Assembly (NCBI RefSeq): GCF_021261325.1
Contig: NZ_JAJSBI010000031.1
Coordinates: 1 to 64,000, forward strand
Origin: Streptomyces guryensis
GTDB taxonomy: Bacteria; Actinomycetota; Actinomycetes; Streptomycetales; Streptomycetaceae
Reading direction: 5' to 3'
Length of the DNA stretch: 64,000 nucleotides
The position numbers were made by a program, and so were the translations under genes. The notes under the pieces are model-generated. The model searched no databases, was not told where the DNA came from, and saw nothing but the letters and a program-made list of their open reading frames with translations. Each line of letters starts with the position of its first letter. Within the stretch, counting starts at the first letter, position 1. Of this stretch, positions 39,213 to 46,774 are shown one piece after another.

Positions 39213-39543
39213 GCCGGCCAGAGCGAAAGGCAGCCTCCGGCGGGTCCTCCTCGGAGGGGGAGGGGGATGGTCGGTCGGGTGCCGCGCCGTCGTGGTGCGG
39301 GTGGTGAAGGCGGGGTTCCCTCCTCGGCCGGACACCCGGGGGCGTATCAGGAACCCGGACACGGCGTCCAGGCCAAGCCGCTACGCGGTCGCTGCGCGAG
39401 CCAGGACACCGCGCCCGGAACCCTGATACGGCGGAGCTGTCCGACCGAGGAGGGAACCCCGCCCAGGCCCGTTGTGGCCGGGCCCGGCCGGGCGGGTGCG
39501 GGTCGATGCGGCGGGAAAAGAGCAGGTCAGAGCGTGTATCCGG
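39213..39543. repeat. Structured intergenic element, family I copy B
   Basis: This second copy of the element lies at 39213-39543. The outer 19-base arms, 39309-39327 and 39445-39463, are perfectly complementary. CGTATCAGG (39343-39351) pairs with CCTGATACG (39422-39430), replacing the unrelated inner stems of copy A. The flanking motifs CTCCGGCGGGTCCT and GGCCCGTTGTGGCCG are shared with copy A. It ends at the promoter of the next gene. The gap 39113-39661 contains no other gene. Confidence 0.7.
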
Positions 39544-39544
39544 G

Positions 39545-39651
39545 TTGACCCAACCCTGAGAACATGGTTTAATTAGTGATGTCGGAAGGGGAGGGCAACC
39601 CCCGACCGGCACCCGGTAGGCCGACCGGCCTCCGACAACCTCTCTCACTAG
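39545..39651 (+). promoter_or_regulatory. Repeated promoter-leader, copy 4
   Basis: TTGACC (39545-39550) and TTTAAT (39568-39573) are 17 bases apart. The first hairpin runs from GATGTCGG (39578) to CCGGCACC (39606-39613) with GGGCAAC at the tip. A second hairpin, GGCC/GGCC, follows. The box reads CTCTCACTAG (39642-39651), the only copy with a changed base. Confidence 0.84.
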
Positions 39652-39661
39652 GAGATGGACG

Positions 39662-40294
39662 ATGAACACGCCTCTCACCGTCGCGGAACTGTCCCACCCG
39701 ATCGCCCTCGAACTCGGCGGAAACTGGCGACCGCAGCCCGCGCGCCACGGCGTCCAGGAGCTGGACCACGCCGCCACGTTCACCCACCTGGACGGCCGAC
39801 AGCTCCACCTCTCCGAGCGGTTCGATGACCCCGGACATCTGCACATCCGGGGCGCGTTCCCCACTACCGACTATCCGTTCCGCAGGGGCGAGCGTGACAC
39901 GGTCCGAGTTGCCATGAGCGAGGACCCGGCGGACATTGCGGCCCGGATCGCCGCCGATCTCATCCCCGTGCACCGCGAGGTTCACGAGCGGGTGAAGGAG
40001 CACAACCGCGCACAGGCCGCAATGCGCCGGGGTGTTGATGAAGCCGCACGCGATCTCTCCGCCCGACTTCCCGGAGCGCGAACCCGAATCGACGGCACAA
40101 CCGCCTTTGTCTACATGGATCTTGAACCGGGCGAAGTCCGTATCGGACTCGACGGCGACACGGTGAGTCTTGTACTCAACGACGTACCCCGGATCATCGC
40201 TGACGCCGTCGTATTCGCGGTGAGCCGATTCCTTCCCCATGTTCAGACCCCCGAGGGAGAGCGCGGCGAATACGTCGACGGATACGCCCTCTAA
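39662..40294 (+). CDS. Hypothetical protein
   Basis: The 210-residue product has an N-terminal beta-rich part (PIALELGGNWRPQPARHGVQ, LDGRQLHLSERF), a central helical part (IAADLIPVHREVHERVKEHN) and a C-terminal beta-alpha part (FVYMDLEPGEVRIGLDGDTV). No known domain is recognised. Its ATG follows ACTAGGAGATGG, directly after the leader box. Confidence 0.6.
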   Translation: MNTPLTVAELSHPIALELGGNWRPQPARHGVQELDHAATFTHLDGRQLHLSERFDDPGHLHIRGAFPTTDYPFRRGERDTVRVAMSEDPADIAARIAADLIPVHREVHERVKEHNRAQAAMRRGVDEAARDLSARLPGARTRIDGTTAFVYMDLEPGEVRIGLDGDTVSLVLNDVPRIIADAVVFAVSRFLPHVQTPEGERGEYVDGYAL

Positions 40295-40356
40295 TTCCCA
40301 CGCGTCACGGCGGCGCGCTACCCCAGCGCGCCGCCCCCCCCTAGAAAGGCCCCAGG

Positions 40357-40716
40357 ATGAGCGCCGATGTATTCACGATCGAGCCGCAATGGATCGTGCA
40401 GGCCCCGCACCTCCGGTGCACCCTCAAACGCGCTCTCGCGCTCCAGGCCACACAGAATGTGTGGTCCGGTACCGAGCACATCAACAACGCCGTGGCGATG
40501 GCCTACGGCGATCAACTCCCGGACTCCGGCCGATGGGAACTGACCCGTTCCCAACTCCGCACACTCAAAATCGCCATTGAGTGGCGCAGGGCCAAGCGCG
40601 CGGCCAGCGACAACAAGACCGCCCCCGATATCCTCGAACCCTGGACGCAGATAGAGGATGAGGTCATAGCCGCATACCGGGCCGTGAGCAACGAAGCAGG
40701 GTTGTACTGGATTTAA
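40357..40716 (+). CDS. Hypothetical helical protein
   Basis: The 119-residue product (MSADVFTIEPQWIVQAPHLR...) is mostly helical, with conserved-looking Trp residues. It lies 62 bases after the preceding gene and shares its transcript. The start follows AGAAAGGCCCCAGG. No family is recognised. Confidence 0.58.
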   Translation: MSADVFTIEPQWIVQAPHLRCTLKRALALQATQNVWSGTEHINNAVAMAYGDQLPDSGRWELTRSQLRTLKIAIEWRRAKRAASDNKTAPDILEPWTQIEDEVIAAYRAVSNEAGLYWI

Positions 40717-40719
40717 GGG

Positions 40720-40825
40720 TTGCCGATCACCCTAGAACATGGTTTAATTAATGGTGCCGGAAGGGGGAGGGCGACCCCCCAATCGACACCGTGGGGCCAG
40801 CCGGCCCCGGACGATCTCTCACCAG
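40720..40825 (+). promoter_or_regulatory. Repeated promoter-leader, copy 5
   Basis: TTGCCG (40720-40725) and TTTAAT (40743-40748) are 17 bases apart. The first hairpin is GGTGCCGG...CGACACC with GGGCGAC at the tip (one base different from the other copies). A second hairpin, GGGGCC-AGCC-GGCCCC, follows. The CTCTCACCAG box is at 40816-40825, before the ArdC-like gene. Confidence 0.85.
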
Positions 40826-40837
40826 GAGGACCGCGAC

Positions 40838-41728
40838 ATGCCCCGTAAGCCGAAGATGACCGACGAAGGGCGCCGGGCCTACTCCGCCAAGATGCGCGGT
40901 GAACTCGAAGCCGTCATGGATCGCGCGTACGGCGCGATGGTCGCCAGTGAAGACTTCTGGGCCACCGTCATGCGCACGGCCGCGAACCTGACCCACCCGG
41001 ACCGCGACGACCGCAGCCCCACCAACTGCATCGCCATCGCCGCCCAACACCCCAACGCCACCCACGTACTCAGCTCCGGAGACTGGCGAAAGACCGGACG
41101 CTTCCCGGTCAAGGGCTCCACATCCCTCCGCATCTGGACGCCGATCAAGCGGCGGCCCGAGGAGGGCCAGGAGGCCACGGCCGCAGCCGCCGACGGCGGG
41201 CAGCGCGAGGCCACCGGCGAGACCGCCGGGGGTGAGACGCGCAAGGTGTCCGGCTTCAAGGCCGGGCCGGTTTTCGACATCAGCCAGACCGACGGCGACG
41301 CCTACGAGCCGCCCGCCGCCGCCCCGCTCGCCGCCGAGGTCATCCGCGATGTCCTGGTGAACCAGTACCGCGACCAGTACCAGGAGGACCCCGAGCAGGC
41401 CGGAGGGTTCGACTTCACCCAGGAAGCCCCCGACAACGCCGTCCGCATCCTGCTGTACGGCCACGCGTGGCGACGCATCACCGAGGCGGACGCCCCCCTT
41501 CCCGGCCAGCACGCCGCCGAAGTCGCCTCAGCCGCCCACGTCGCCGCGCTCATCCTGAACATTACTCCCGGCCTCGCCGTCATGCCGCCGCTCGCGGGCA
41601 TCATCACCCAGGACAAGAAGCCCCCGATTCACGAGTCCGCCGTCCGGGCCATCGGGACCGGCCGCGCCATCGCCCGCGCCGTCACGATGGCCGCCGAGCA
41701 CCGCCGCGAACTTGCCGTGGCTGGTTGA
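40838..41728 (+). CDS. ArdC-like antirestriction protein
   Basis: The 296-residue protein carries an ArdC N-terminal-like domain (about 45-140). SPTNCIAIAAQHPNATHVLS matches the asparagine-rich opening, DWRKTGRFPVKGSTSLRIWT the conserved W and KG segments, and GPVFDISQTDGD the F-D-x-S-Q-T motif. ArdC proteins bind single-stranded DNA and protect incoming plasmid DNA from restriction during conjugation. The C-terminal part is helical and lacks the HExxH-type metallopeptidase motif of longer ArdC proteins, at least by eye. Its control by leader copy 5 supports an early-entry role. Confidence 0.72.
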   Translation: MPRKPKMTDEGRRAYSAKMRGELEAVMDRAYGAMVASEDFWATVMRTAANLTHPDRDDRSPTNCIAIAAQHPNATHVLSSGDWRKTGRFPVKGSTSLRIWTPIKRRPEEGQEATAAAADGGQREATGETAGGETRKVSGFKAGPVFDISQTDGDAYEPPAAAPLAAEVIRDVLVNQYRDQYQEDPEQAGGFDFTQEAPDNAVRILLYGHAWRRITEADAPLPGQHAAEVASAAHVAALILNITPGLAVMPPLAGIITQDKKPPIHESAVRAIGTGRAIARAVTMAAEHRRELAVAG

Positions 41729-41835
41729 CCCAGACTCAAGAACATGGTTTAATTAATGGTATCGGAAGGGGGAGGGCAACCCCCCGACCGACACCCCCGC
41801 CGGGGCCAACCGGCCCCGGCGGAACCTCTCACCAG
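41725..41835 (+). promoter_or_regulatory. Repeated promoter-leader, copy 6
   Basis: TTGACC (41725-41730, overlapping the ArdC stop) and TTTAAT (41748-41753) are 17 bases apart. The first hairpin is GGTATCGG...CCGACACC with GGGCAAC at the tip. The second hairpin is long, CCGCCGGGGCC-AACC-GGCCCCGGCGG. The CTCTCACCAG box is at 41826-41835. Confidence 0.86.
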
Positions 41836-41847
41836 ACAGGACACGAC

Positions 41848-42267
41848 ATGCTCACAACCGACCAGAAGCCCACCGTCCAGGACTTCCCCACCGCAACGCT
41901 CGTGATCGGCGGACCCTGGTTCCGGGGCCACCAGCTCGACACCCGCCCCGCCATCGTCGTCGGCCCATTTGGCGGACCGGAGTTCACGGACGCCACCATG
42001 TCCGTGGTCTGGTTCTTCACCCTTGGTGCCCCGCAGCCCGGCGACAGCGTCCAGGCGATGTTCCCGCACGAGCTGACGCCTGTGGACGCCACGCTGACCA
42101 CGATGAACCAGGACACGTTCCGCGACATCGTCCGCAGCCTGCGCCGGGGCCGGTTCGCCTACGACGACGGGGACGCGCTCCGCGCCGCCGTACGCCAGGC
42201 ATGGCGCGAACGGGCCGGACTGGCCGACGCCGACCCGGCCGCCCGCCACACGCTCCACCGCAGCTGA
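41848..42267 (+). CDS. Hypothetical protein
   Basis: The 139-residue product (MLTTDQKPTVQDFPTATLVI...) looks like a small beta-barrel (VVWFFTLGAPQPGDSVQAMF) followed by C-terminal helices (FRDIVRSLRRGRFAYDDGDA). It resembles no family I know. It directly follows leader copy 6. Confidence 0.58.
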   Translation: MLTTDQKPTVQDFPTATLVIGGPWFRGHQLDTRPAIVVGPFGGPEFTDATMSVVWFFTLGAPQPGDSVQAMFPHELTPVDATLTTMNQDTFRDIVRSLRRGRFAYDDGDALRAAVRQAWRERAGLADADPAARHTLHRS

Positions 42268-42278
42268 CCACGGCCCCG

Positions 42279-42599
42279 CTGGTCCGGGGGAGGGCAACAC
42301 CTCCGGACCGGCAGGCCCCCAGCACCCCAGCGGACACCCCTTTGGGGCGGCAGGACAGGTCCGGTGCGTTCACCGCCGCCGGCCGACTCCGCCGCCGGCC
42401 GACTCCGCCGCCGGCGGCTCCGCCGACCGACGACGGGCACCGGACCGCAGCGGACGCGCCCCGCGGGGGCGCGGCAGCCCCTGCCATCGCGCAGGGCGCG
42501 ACGGCCCGCGAGCCGATCGTCCCTCACGGCCCGCGCCCGTGGTGCGGACCGCTTTCAACGCAAGGTCCGCCCTGAGGCCGGACCACAAACTCTCACCAG
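42279..42599. repeat. Structured gap: leader-type hairpin, family II copy B and CTCTCACCAG box
   Basis: The gap 42268-42613 has no gene. CTGGTCCGG (42279) pairs with CCGGACCGG (42303-42311) around GGGAGGGCAACAC, the same tip as the leaders but without the TTTAAT promoter. The family II stems follow: GGTCCGGTGC (42358-42367) with GCACCGGACC (42437-42446); GCGCCCC/GGGGCGC (42456-42472); and TCGCGC/GCGCGA (42487-42501). Between the first arms a 16-bp unit, GCCGCCGGCCGACTCC, repeats at 42375 and 42391. The CTCTCACCAG box is at 42590-42599. Confidence 0.65.
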
Positions 42600-42613
42600 A
42601 AAAGAAAAGTTCA

Positions 42614-44101
42614 GTGACTATCAAGATCACCCACACCCGCCGAGAAGGAACCCTGGTCGAGGGGACCGAGAAGGGCGACGAGGCCGGGAAGATCCTCATG
42701 CGCAAGGAGTACGGGCGCCGAGGCGGCCTGGCCTTCCGCTGGGGGTATGACCTTCAGTGCTGGTACCTGCGCCACTCCCGGGATCACGCGGCCGACCGGT
42801 GGACGGTCAACAAGGTGCGCGGCTACCTCGAAAAGGCCGGGTACACAGTCGTCGTCAGCATCGACGACCACAAGCGGCGCAGCTACGCCGAAGCGGAGGC
42901 CGAGCGGATCGAGCGCGCCGGGGCCCGCGCCGAGCGCTACGACGGCTACGCCGGGAACGCCGCCTCCCGGGCCGAGGCCGCGCACCGGTCCGCTGACGCC
43001 ATCTCGGAACACATGACCGGCGAGCCGATCAAGGTCGGTCACCACTCGGAGCGCAGGCACCGCCGCGACATCGAGCGCATGGACAACCACATGCGGCGCG
43101 GTATCGAGGAGAGCCGGAAGGCTTCCTACTGGGCTGACCGTGCGGCGGCAGCCGAGCACTTCGAGGCGTTCCGCCGGGACCCCAACCGGACTTTGCGGCG
43201 CCTGGAGAAGCTGCGTAAGGAGCTGCGCGACATCGAGAAGTGGCAGCGCGGAGAGTCCGCGTGCGGCTTCCCCCGCTCGACCACGCCGGAGGGTCTGGCA
43301 ACGCTGGCCACTGAGCGGGACGTGGTCCTGGAGAAGATCGCGTTTGAGGAAGCGGTGATCGCTGGGGCTGAGGCCCGGGGCTTCAAGGTGTGGGGGCCCG
43401 ACGACTTCACGAAGGGCGATTTCGTGAACGCGGGCGGCACCTGGCGCGAGGTGCTGCGGGTGAACAAGAAGAGCGTGACCGTGCCACACCTGGTGACCCG
43501 TACCGGTATGGCGGTGATGCGGTCCAGAGACCGCGAGTGCACGGCCGGAACGGTGTACTACGGGCACCCGTCGCCGTGTAAGGGCGGGAAGCGGTGCACC
43601 TGCGACACCCAGACCCTTCCGTATGACGTGGTGCGCGGATGGGCCAGCGGCGCCGACATCGCGCGCCTTGAAGCGACGGAGCCCGAGCCCGAGGCAGAGC
43701 GGACCGTGTGCCCGCACTGCAAGCGCGTGGCGAAGGGCGAGAAGCGGTTCAGCACGGCGCGCGGCATGTGCACCGTGTGCGGGTACGCCAAGCCGCAGAA
43801 CTTTGAGGCCGGGCCCGCACCCGCCCCGGAGGCCGCCGAACACCAGGAGCAGGCCGAGCAGGCCCCGCCGGTCGAGGAGCTGGCACCGGTGGCCGAGACG
43901 TGCCCCATGTGCCACTCCAGCCAGTGGCACGCGGAAGTACGCCGGTGCGCTCACTGCCACCACGCTCCCGAAGGGAAGCCGACCCCCGCTCGGCCCCCGC
44001 CGCGGTGGAGAACAGGCAGGAGGACATGGCGCTGGTGCTCATCGCGCTCATCGCCTCGAAGAACTCCCGCCGCTCCCGCAAGCGCGCCTTGTGGGCGATG
44101 A
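42614..44101 (+). CDS. DUF3560 domain protein with zinc ribbons
   Basis: The 495-residue protein starts at GTG (MTIKITHTRREGTLVEGTEK) and has the DUF3560 pattern: FRWGYDLQCWYLRHSRD, then a long Arg/Glu/Ala helical segment (about 95-215) and paired histidines in GHHSERRHRRDIERM. Two C-terminal zinc ribbons follow (CPHCKRV..CTVCGYAKP and CPMCHSS..CAHCHHAPE). DUF3560 proteins are frequent on conjugative plasmids, but their role is not known to me. The last 76 bases overlap the next gene in another frame, and the tail there (RWRTGRRTWRWCSS) looks non-native, so the original stop may have been lost. Confidence 0.72.
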   Translation: MTIKITHTRREGTLVEGTEKGDEAGKILMRKEYGRRGGLAFRWGYDLQCWYLRHSRDHAADRWTVNKVRGYLEKAGYTVVVSIDDHKRRSYAEAEAERIERAGARAERYDGYAGNAASRAEAAHRSADAISEHMTGEPIKVGHHSERRHRRDIERMDNHMRRGIEESRKASYWADRAAAAEHFEAFRRDPNRTLRRLEKLRKELRDIEKWQRGESACGFPRSTTPEGLATLATERDVVLEKIAFEEAVIAGAEARGFKVWGPDDFTKGDFVNAGGTWREVLRVNKKSVTVPHLVTRTGMAVMRSRDRECTAGTVYYGHPSPCKGGKRCTCDTQTLPYDVVRGWASGADIARLEATEPEPEAERTVCPHCKRVAKGEKRFSTARGMCTVCGYAKPQNFEAGPAPAPEAAEHQEQAEQAPPVEELAPVAETCPMCHSSQWHAEVRRCAHCHHAPEGKPTPARPPPRWRTGRRTWRWCSSRSSPRRTPAAPASAPCGR

Positions 44102-44310
44102 CCCGTCGCGAGGCACAGGCCGTGTGCGGTGACCCCCGCACCTCCGGTCGCTCCTACATGCTCACCTGGACCGACCGGCCCGGCGTCGAAGGTGCCGACT
44201 GGGAATGGGTGCCCGACAACGGGAGTCTCGACCCGGTCCTTTCGGACCTGGGCATCACCCCGCGCCGTGAATGGAGCGCCGCCCCTCAGGCCCCCGCCGA
44301 GGCCGCGTAA
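44026..44310 (+). CDS. Small hypothetical protein
   Basis: The 94-residue product begins MALVLIALIASKNSRRSRKR, a short hydrophobic start and a basic stretch. Its ATG follows GCAGGAGGAC, a strong ribosome site located inside the end of the DUF3560 gene. The sequence contains WTDRPGVEGADWEWVPDNGS. No family is recognised. Confidence 0.58.
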   Translation: MALVLIALIASKNSRRSRKRALWAMTRREAQAVCGDPRTSGRSYMLTWTDRPGVEGADWEWVPDNGSLDPVLSDLGITPRREWSAAPQAPAEAA

Positions 44311-44382
44311 TCAGGCCCCCGCCCGCCCCGGCGGCCGAGCGCGCCGGGGCGGGCCCCTCTCTCACCAGAACAGGGCACCACC

Positions 44383-45033
44383 ATGACCACGCAACTCCTC
44401 GAACGACCCGCGACCGTCACCGTCCCCGACACCGAAGCGGGCAGGCTCATCGTCCCCGCGACCGAGGGCAGCACGACCGTCCCGACGTACCGCGTCGGCG
44501 CCCCCGACATCCAGTGCCGATACCCCGTGATCGTTGGCGAAGACCAGGTCATCGGCCGCGCCTACAGGTGGCACCGGGACTGGTTCGTCCTCACCACCGC
44601 GGGCGAACACAACCTCCGTCGCCCGCCGAAGGGGACACCCGGCACCGACATGGCCGCCGCCCATCTCGCGCAGCAGTACGCCGCTGGTCGGATCGGCGCC
44701 GTCCCCCTGGACCAGGTGCTCGCCGAGGCCCCCACGCCGTTGTGCGGGCCGGTGCCTCTCCTGCACCCGCGGATGCCGGTCAACGATCGCAACATCGAGG
44801 GCGCGCAGATCGCGTTTGCGGGACTCCGGGCCCACCACTGGCGGGCAGTCCTCACCGGGTTTCCCGGCAGCGATAACCACTGGTTCCTCAGCTGTGAATT
44901 GTGCCCGTGGGAAGGCCCGAAGTTCTGGAGCCACCTGCGCGGTCGCAACGGAGAGCCGCCGAGCGCGCGCCGTCACAAGGGCGGGTGCATCGGAGAGGAC
45001 AAGGTCCGCCGGTTGATCACCGCCTACCACTAG
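44383..45033 (+). CDS. Hypothetical protein with a C-terminal Cys/His cluster
   Basis: The 216-residue product has an N-terminal region of unknown fold and a C-terminal segment SCELCPWEGPKFWSHLRGRN to HKGGC that looks like a zinc finger. A CTCTCACCAG box (44359-44368) lies 14 bases before the ATG, as in the repeated leaders, but no TTTAAT promoter precedes it, so it may be translated from the upstream transcript under the same control. Confidence 0.6.
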   Translation: MTTQLLERPATVTVPDTEAGRLIVPATEGSTTVPTYRVGAPDIQCRYPVIVGEDQVIGRAYRWHRDWFVLTTAGEHNLRRPPKGTPGTDMAAAHLAQQYAAGRIGAVPLDQVLAEAPTPLCGPVPLLHPRMPVNDRNIEGAQIAFAGLRAHHWRAVLTGFPGSDNHWFLSCELCPWEGPKFWSHLRGRNGEPPSARRHKGGCIGEDKVRRLITAYH

Positions 45034-45094
45034 CAGTCCCACCGGGGGCGGCGGCAGCGCGCCGCCGCCCCCCGCTTCCCCGAAGGACATCACC

Positions 45095-45523
45095 GTGCCG
45101 ACCCGCCACACCCCCGAAAGCATCGTCATCGCGGACACCCCCGCCGCGATCCTGCGATGGGCCGCGCTTCACATCGAACACGTCGGCATCCACCAGGGCC
45201 CCCGTCTGTTCGCCGGTCCCGGCCGTACGGCCACGTTGCCGTGCTGGCCGCGCGGCGCCCTCGAAGTCGCAGCCGGCCACGGGCGGGGAGCCGCCGGCCG
45301 GACGTACGACTGGGACCGCATCGACCGCGCCCGCGACCAGGCGTTCGGCATCCTCGCGGAAACCCTCACCGGTCACCCCGTCGACGCCGACGACCCCGCC
45401 GCCGCCAAAGCCCTGCACCGCGAGGCCATCGACCGGTGGAGCGCCGAGCCCGGCCGCACCGCCGCCGACGCCGCCCACGCGTTCCGCACCGCCGCCGTGC
45501 GCGCCGAACACGCCCTGTTCTGA
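45095..45523 (+). CDS. DUF6197-like protein, paralogue 2
   Basis: The 142-residue product shares AAILRWAALHIEHVGIHQGP with the RILTAAADHIERVGLYQG segment of the gene at 33487. It ends in an Ala-rich helical region. The GTG start follows CCGAAGGACATCACC. Two diverged copies of the family on one element suggest a duplicated function, unknown at present. Confidence 0.65.
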   Translation: MPTRHTPESIVIADTPAAILRWAALHIEHVGIHQGPRLFAGPGRTATLPCWPRGALEVAAGHGRGAAGRTYDWDRIDRARDQAFGILAETLTGHPVDADDPAAAKALHREAIDRWSAEPGRTAADAAHAFRTAAVRAEHALF

Positions 45524-45567
45524 CACCCGACGCCCGCCAGCATCCCGAGTCATCGAAGGCCAGCACG

Positions 45568-45969
45568 ATGGACGAGACGACCGAAGCCCGCAGCACCACC
45601 AGGACGCCGAGCCGCCGAGGAGCCGCCACCCCCAGCCGGGACGGCGTCCACCGAGTCGGCGTCCCCCTTCAACCCCGGCTCACCGCGGCCGAGCTGATCC
45701 GCGTACTCCTCGCGGCCCCGGGGGAAACCGACCTCACCGCCCTCGACCCGGTACGGGTCCGGTCGCTCATCGCCGACGTGCTCACCCAGCACGGCTATGA
45801 CGTGCTCGACCGATCGCCGTACTACCCGGAGCTTGACCGTCACCAGGACGCCCGCCGGGCCGTGCGCCGCGCGTACGGGTCCCGGTTCCTCGACGCCCCG
45901 GACGAACAGGCCGTACTCGCTGATCCTCTGCGCGAAGTGCTCGCCGCCGCCGGGGGTGGGCCATCATGA
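45568..45969 (+). CDS. Hypothetical protein
   Basis: The 133-residue product has a basic, Ser/Thr-rich N terminus followed by helices (LTAAELIRVLLAAPGETDLT, VRSLIADVLTQHGYDVLDRS). Its stop overlaps the next start (ATGA), so the two are coupled. No family is recognised. Confidence 0.55.
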   Translation: MDETTEARSTTRTPSRRGAATPSRDGVHRVGVPLQPRLTAAELIRVLLAAPGETDLTALDPVRVRSLIADVLTQHGYDVLDRSPYYPELDRHQDARRAVRRAYGSRFLDAPDEQAVLADPLREVLAAAGGGPS

Positions 45970-46574
45970 CCGCGACCGTCGCCGAGCCGACCGGAGCACG
46001 GGCACGGCAGACGTACTACTGGCGGGTGCGCAACGCGCGGACGCGCCAGTCACCAGGGAGCGCCGGGCAGGCGTGGCACATTCAGCCCGGACACCCCGGC
46101 GGCGCGTACTGCGACCTCGGCCATGAGCTGGACCCGCCCGAACACCACGCCCCGACCCTGCTCTCTCGCAGCCGGCCGACCGGCTGCCGGGGGGACGAGC
46201 AGGAGTTCCGGGGCGGGTGCCTGGCGTGCGAGTGGGAAGGCCCCGTGCACTCCGGCAACGGGTTCGGGGACGGTGACAACGAGGCGGTGGAGGACGCGCA
46301 CGACCACTGTTTCCCCGGCTGGCGGGCGCTGCCGCCGATCACCACGGTCGAGGACCGGTGGGCCGTCCCGCGGAGCCGGAGCCGCTGGGCTCAACTCATC
46401 GCCCGATACCCGGCGGGCTGGATCGACCAGGGTGCCCCCGTCGTGGCGTGGCGCCGCTACCGCTGCGAAGCTCACGCCCCGCCGTACACGGGACGCCCCC
46501 GCTACGAACTCCGCGTCACCCGGCCACCCATCGACCGGGGCCGACGCCCTACAGATCAAGGGGCTCTCTTCTGA
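45966..46574 (+). CDS. Hypothetical protein
   Basis: The 202-residue product contains CLACEWEG and AHDHCFPGW, a Cys/His arrangement like that in the gene at 44383 (CELCPWEG), so the two may share a zinc-binding fold. It is coupled by a four-base overlap to the gene before it. No function can be assigned. Confidence 0.58.
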   Translation: MTATVAEPTGARARQTYYWRVRNARTRQSPGSAGQAWHIQPGHPGGAYCDLGHELDPPEHHAPTLLSRSRPTGCRGDEQEFRGGCLACEWEGPVHSGNGFGDGDNEAVEDAHDHCFPGWRALPPITTVEDRWAVPRSRSRWAQLIARYPAGWIDQGAPVVAWRRYRCEAHAPPYTGRPRYELRVTRPPIDRGRRPTDQGALF

Positions 46575-46624
46575 TGACCGCCGTCCTCCGGATCAGGGCC
46601 CCGCCCCGCTCAACCCAAAGGTGG

Positions 46625-46761
46625 TTTAATTACTCCGCCGTCAGCGGAGCGGGCAACCTCCGACCGGCCGTGCGTCCCACGGGCGCCACGCACCCCAGAC
46701 AACAGATGACGGCCAGCGCACAAGGGCAACAAGGCGCTGGCCGTCGATGTTCTCTCACCAG
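46625..46761 (+). promoter_or_regulatory. Repeated promoter-leader, copy 7 (divergent)
   Basis: GGTTTAATTA is present (TTTAAT 46625-46630), but no TTG -35 lies 17 bases upstream. CTCCGC/GCGGAG and an overlapping CGGAG...CTCCG hairpin with GGGCAAC compete for the same bases. GTGCGT/ACGCAC forms a second hairpin. A 12-bp stem (46708-46719 with 46734-46745) carries GGGCAAC in its loop. The CTCTCACCAG box is at 46752-46761. Confidence 0.75.
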
Positions 46762-46774
46762 AAAGAACCCCACC

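Noticed and set aside
39213..39580. Frpo-type single-strand hairpin promoter
   Set aside because: No complement of the AACATGGTTTAAT region exists nearby, so the -10 is not inside a stem. The promoter looks like an ordinary duplex promoter followed by RNA hairpins.
32291..46761. CRISPR or phage stoperator interpretation of the repeated sequence
   Set aside because: Copies are kilobases apart, each sits in one orientation directly before a gene, and contains -35/-10 spacing, so they are promoters with leaders rather than arrays or scattered repressor sites.
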